DNA from: JAIBJN01 sp963748205
GTDB taxonomy: Bacteria; Actinomycetota; Thermoleophilia; Gaiellales; Gaiellaceae
DNA: 64,000 nucleotides
NCBI GenBank assembly: GCA_963748205.1
Contig: CAVVIB010000004.1
Coordinates: 1 to 64,000, forward strand
Direction: 5' to 3'
The notes below the pieces were generated by a model. It ran no database searches, was not told the DNA's origin, and saw nothing but the letters and a program-made list of their open reading frames with translations. Each line of letters begins with the position of its first letter. Positions within the stretch are counted from its first letter, which is position 1. The position numbers and the translations under genes were made by a program. Shown in pieces: positions 60,109 through 64,000 of this stretch.

Positions 60109-62916
60109 CTAGGACGCCACCGCCTCGGTGGCGAAGCGCATGATCAGCTCCGCCCGGGCGCGCATGTTGAGCTTGCGGTAGATCCGGCCGAGGTGGAACT
60201 CGATCGTCTTGTGGGAGAGGAAGAGCGCCGCGCCGACCTGGCGGTTCGTCATTCCCCGCGCAACGTGGAGCGCGATCTGGAGCTCCTGCGGCGTGAGCTC
60301 CTCCTCCTCCCACGACTGCCGGCGCCTGAGCTTCTCGCCGGTCGCCCGCAGCTCCGCGCGCGCCCGTTCCGCCCAGGCCTCTGCTCCCATGTCCTCGAAG
60401 GCCTGGAGCGCGAGCCTGAGCTGCTCGCGCGCATCGACGCGCCTCGCGGCACGGCGGAGCCGCTCGCCGAAGCAGAGCCGGGTGCGCGCCAGAGCCCACC
60501 GGTCGTCCGAGCGCTCGTGCTCGGCGAAGGCCTCGGCGAAGAATTCTTCGAACCGGTCGTCGGCCGCGAGCAGCCCGCGGCCGCGGGCGCCGCCGGCCAG
60601 GCCGACGGGGCTCTGGCACTCGAGCGACGTGCCCATGGCGACGAGCACGCTCTCCGCCTCCTCGCTTCGTCCCGCCCGCGCGTAGACCTCGACGAGCTCC
60701 GCGCGCGGGATGATGACCCGGGAGTGAATGCCGAGCTCGTCGAGGCCGTGCGCCGCCGCCTCGAGCTCGTCGGCCTGCCTCGTCGAGGTTGCCGAGCGCG
60801 AGCTCGAGCAGGCCGAGCGACTGCCGGAGCCAGACGCGGTAGCCGTGCAGCCCTGCTTCCTCGAGGGGCGCCTCGAGCTCGTCCGCGTAGCGCGCGGCAC
60901 TCGCGCTCCGCGCCTCGCTTCGCCGTGATTGCAACGAGGATCAGCAGGGCCTGCACGCGCGGAAGCCACAGATCCATCTCCCGGGCCAGCGTCAGAGCCT
61001 CGGATGCCGCGGCGTACGCCTCGCTCAGGAGGCCCGCGCGGTTGGCGTGCCAGGCCTGCTGGTAGAGCAGGTACGGGAGAAGGCCCACCGCACCCTGCTC
61101 CCGCGCGCGGTCGACGTCACGGGAGGCGTACGCAAACGCGTCGTTCGATCGCTCCAGCCACTCGAGCGCGACCCCGATGCGGAGGAGGCTCAGCGAATCG
61201 AGCTGCGCGCCGAAGTCCTCCACCGACTCCACCGCCCGCTCGAGCAGGGGCGTGCCCTCCGTCGAGCGCCCGACGTAACAGAGGACCCAGCCGAGCGTGA
61301 GCGACACGCGCCGGCGTATGTCGTCGTCCTCCGACTCGGCAGCAAGTGCATGCGCGCGCTCGGCGGCGGCGAGCATGCCGGGAGCATCCCCGACTCCGAG
61401 CCTGGCGCTGCACGCCTCCGTGCAGATCTCGACCGCGAGCCGCCGATCGACGTCCTCGAGCAGTGACGGACGCCTCGACGAGAAGGTCGCCCGCACGCTT
61501 CGGCCGGCCGGCGAGGTACTCGATCCGCCCCTGGAGCCTCAGCGCCTCGGCCTTGAGGCGCGGCTGCCGGTCCGCCTGGAGCGGCGCAGCCAAAAGCGCC
61601 AGGGCTTCATCGGCACGACCCGCGTGGAGCGCAGCATCGGCGGCCGCGGCGAGCCACGGCAGGCGCCGCTCTTCATCGGCAGTCAGGCCGGCCGCCCGCT
61701 CGAACGCCGCCGCCGCGGCTGCGTAGCTCGAGCGCGACAGGGCCTGCTGCGCGGCGAGCTCGAGCGCCGCTGCGGCCTCCTCGTCCACGCCCAGAGCGGC
61801 CCAGGCGAGATGCCAGGCCCGGCGCTCCGCATCGTTGCGGTCGCGCATGGCGTCGGCGAGCGCCCGATGCGCCTCCCGGCGTTCGGACGGCGGAGCGCCG
61901 TGGAACACGGCCGAGCGGACGAGGGGATGGCGAAAGTCGATTCGCCCCTCCGCGATGGCGATCAGCCCTGCGTCCTCGGCCGCTTCGAGCGCGGCGCTCC
62001 CGATCCCGAGCGCCTCCAGCGCTTCCGCGACCGGCGCCAGCTCCGTCGAGAAGGAAACGGCGGCGACCAGCAAGGCGCGCTGGGAGTCGACGGGAAGCGT
62101 CTCGGCGCGCCAGGTGAACGCTCGCTCGAGCGTCGCACCGGCGGGGACCGGCTCGGGCAGCGGCTCTCGCCCGCTGAGCTGCTCGGCATCGAGCAGGCTC
62201 TGCACCTCGAGCAGGGCCAGCGGGTTCCCCTGCGTCGCCTCCCACAGCCGCTCGGCAACCTCGGACGCGACGGTCGGCCCGTCACAACAGGCGAGCAGCT
62301 GCACCGCCTCGTCCACGGTCAGGCCGCCGAGCTCGAGACTGTCGATTCCGGGCGCTGCGAAGCCTCGGCCCTCACCCTCGCGAACGGCGAAAAGGATGGC
62401 CACGGAGTCCGCGTCGAGCCGCTTCGCGGCGAACAGAAGGGCGTCCGTCGTCGCGCAGTCGAGCCACTGCGCATCGTCGACGACCACGAGCAGCGGGCTC
62501 GATTCGGCCGCCGCAGCGAGCAGGCTCAGAGTCGCCGCGCCGATCGTGAAGCGGTCGTGCATCTCGGGCTCGCACAGGCCGAGAGCGCTCCGTAGCGCCT
62601 TCGCCTGCTGCGACGGGATCTGCGGAAGGTGCTCCAGGAACGGGCGGAGCAGCTCGAGAAGGCCGGAAAACTGCAGCTCGGCTTCCGACTCGACGCCGAG
62701 AGCGCGCACCACCGTCACCCCGTCGGCACGCTCTACGGCATGCCCGAGGAGGGCCGTCTTGCCGATCCCCGCCTCTCCGCGGACGACGAGTGCGTCACTG
62801 TGGCCGCTCCGGGCTTGCTCGAGCAGCTCCTCGATCCGGGCGCGCTCGCGCTCCCGGCCGACCAGCACGGACGCGACGGATCCCAGGCCTCCCGCCCGCG
62901 GCAACGCGATCGCCAT
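60109..62916 (-). CDS. large ATP-binding LuxR-type transcriptional regulator (MalT/AAA_16-like; three frameshifts)
   Basis: About 935 residues. An N-terminal STAND-type ATPase has LVGRERERARIEELLEQA, Walker A GEAGIGKTALLG and Walker B LLVVVDDAQWLD; a long TPR-like helical middle follows, and a C-terminal LuxR helix-turn-helix (ELTPQELQIALHVARGMTNR, QVGAALFLSHKTIEFHLGRI, YRKLNMRARAELI). Frame changes near 61463, 60899 and 60780 each match a single extra base, and the total length is again a multiple of three after them. Such proteins integrate a ligand signal and ATP to activate promoters. ATG 62916 is preceded by a 20-codon ORF whose stop overlaps it. Confidence 0.88.
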
Positions 62917-62978
62917 CAGACCTCGCCGATCTCGAACTGGGCGTCTTCCTGGCTGAGCTCCGGCAGCGTTCCCTCCAT
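62916..62978 (-). CDS. possible 20-residue upstream peptide of the LuxR-type gene
   Basis: ATG 62978 opens MEGTLPELSQEDAQFEIGEV, whose TGA overlaps the ATG of the regulator (TGATG). This arrangement allows coupled translation. The peptide is acidic and has no recognisable family. It could be chance. Confidence 0.25.
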   Translation of the reverse strand: MEGTLPELSQEDAQFEIGEV

Positions 62979-63089
62979 CTCGGGGTGCGATGAGCCCGTC
63001 GTTCGCTAGACGCGGGCCGCGGGGCCTGTCTTCCCTGCGGCAACGCACGTAGTGTTGGCAGGGTCACCCCCAGCGAGAAGGGAGCCGTC

Positions 63090-63935
63090 ATGGCAACCGC
63101 GCCCAACCGCGACCGGACTCCGCTCATGCTGATCCACGGAGCCTGGCTCGCGGCCAACAGCTGGAACAACTTCGCCGACTACTTCGAGGGCCGCGGGTTC
63201 GACGTCTCCGCGCCCGAGTGGCCGCGCAAGCACGGCGACGTCGACGAGCTCCGCGAAGACGCGGAGGAGATCAAGGGCCTCGGCCTCGACGAGATCGTCG
63301 ACCACTACGAGGAGAAGATCCGCGCGCTCGACCAGCCGCCCGTCCTCATCGGCCACTCGTTCGGAGGGCTGATCCTGGAGCTACTGCTCGACCGCGGTCT
63401 CGGCAGGGCGGGCGTCGCCATGAGCCCGGCACCGCCCAAGGGCATCCTGGTCCTCCCCTTCTCGTCGCTCAAGGCCGCCGCTCCTGCGCTCGCGCATCCG
63501 TCCAAGCGCCGCGGCGTCGTGCCGTTGTCACTCGAGGAGTTCACCTACGGCTTCGTGAACACGTTCACGCCGGAAGCCGCGGCCGCCGCCTACGAGACCT
63601 ACGCCGTTCCGGAGACGGGCCGGATCTTCTACGAGGCGGGGCTCGCGAACTTCCACCTCGACCCCCCGAGCGAGGTGCACTTCAAGAACGCCGAGCGCGC
63701 GCCGCTTCTCATCATCGGGGCGGAGAAGGACCACACGGTCCCGGCATCGCTCTCCCACAAGCAGTACGAGAAGTACGAGCGCTCGCCCGCCCAGACGGAC
63801 TACATCGAGTTCGAGGGGAGGCCGCACCTGCTCATGGTGGCCGACGGCTGGGAGGAGGTCGCACAGGCGATCGACAGCTGGCTCGACGGCGTGCTCGACG
63901 TGACCGTCATCCAGTCGCAGGAGACTCAGGGGTAG
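63090..63935 (+). CDS. alpha/beta hydrolase
   Basis: The product has 281 residues: oxyanion-hole region LMLIHGAWLAANSWNNFADY, nucleophile elbow GHSFGG at about residue 88-93, acid residue in LLIIGAEKDHTVPASLSHKQ, and the catalytic His in EFEGRPHLLMVADGWEE. There is no signal peptide, so it is cytoplasmic. Sequence does not reveal the substrate; similar proteins are annotated as esterases or haloperoxidase-like hydrolases. ATG 63090 follows GAGAAGGGAG. After its stop, the last 65 bases of the window hold nothing I can identify. Confidence 0.92.
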   Translation: MATAPNRDRTPLMLIHGAWLAANSWNNFADYFEGRGFDVSAPEWPRKHGDVDELREDAEEIKGLGLDEIVDHYEEKIRALDQPPVLIGHSFGGLILELLLDRGLGRAGVAMSPAPPKGILVLPFSSLKAAAPALAHPSKRRGVVPLSLEEFTYGFVNTFTPEAAAAAYETYAVPETGRIFYEAGLANFHLDPPSEVHFKNAERAPLLIIGAEKDHTVPASLSHKQYEKYERSPAQTDYIEFEGRPHLLMVADGWEEVAQAIDSWLDGVLDVTVIQSQETQG

Positions 63936-64000
63936 AAATCGGGAGCTGGGGTCGGGGGCGGCGATCGCCGCCCTCGGCCGGCCCCTACATGCCCATGGCG

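Overview
The window is a 64 kb piece of a high-GC chromosome with dense GC-rich codon use, many GTG/TTG starts and tightly overlapping ATGA/GTGA gene junctions. Gene content (mycobacterial-type MmpL transporter, LpqB/GerMN-like L,D-transpeptidase, caa3-type CtaG, TrxA, KorAB, RTX-like secreted proteins, GAF-rich kinases) points to an actinobacterium, most likely of the Thermoleophilia (Gaiellales/Solirubrobacterales) type. This placement is an inference; no rRNA or ribosomal protein gene is present.

The most striking locus is 1.5-6.9 kb on the minus strand: an IclR regulator followed by grdE, grdB, grdC, a thioredoxin and grdA, a glycine (or sarcosine/betaine) reductase-type operon. Both grdA and grdB are split by an in-frame TGA exactly where these families carry selenocysteine, so naive gene callers break them. 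The usual grdD and trxB are not in the operon. Around it are tRNA-Gly, a CtaG-like protein and a cyclase-receiver fusion.

8-23 kb: tRNA-Pro overlapped by an EamA ORF, a second divergent EamA gene, a CAP-domain secreted protein, a very large GAF-PAS histidine kinase with its receiver protein, a class I isoleucyl-tRNA synthetase with degenerate HIGH and KMSKS motifs, TrxA, a third EamA transporter, Nudix, REP-like palindromes, a serine beta-lactamase-like hydrolase, RidA and a DUF192 lipoprotein. Two copies of an ATAGGCC-N4-GGCCTAT palindrome sit upstream of promoter-like sequences. 23-31 kb: carboxylate-amine ligase (GCS2), peroxiredoxin, a large membrane protein, XRE-cupin regulator, an exported protein, L,D-transpeptidase and a badly broken secreted PPC/propeller gene.

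31-42 kb: korAB (2-oxoacid:ferredoxin oxidoreductase), an aldo/keto reductase, membrane proteins of unknown role, then a possible acid-stress set (universal stress protein, Kef-type antiporter, glutamate decarboxylase) and an EmrB-type MFS exporter. 42-47 kb: an envelope cluster of AI-2E-type permease, flippase-like protein, holin/phosphodiesterase fusion, PLDc_N mini-protein and a second flippase-like protein. 47-64 kb: secreted and envelope genes, including an SdrD-like protein with a charged Cys/His tail, an MmpL transporter with an embedded DUF4234-like segment, a berberine-bridge oxidoreductase, an M36 metalloprotease, two RTX-like proteins, a MalT/LuxR-type regulator and an alpha/beta hydrolase.

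A caution for the reader: at least 15 otherwise convincing genes or gene parts change reading frame, and nearly all these shifts correspond to one extra base. That pattern looks like residual insertion errors in the assembly more than biology, so frameshifted genes are annotated over their full span and marked.
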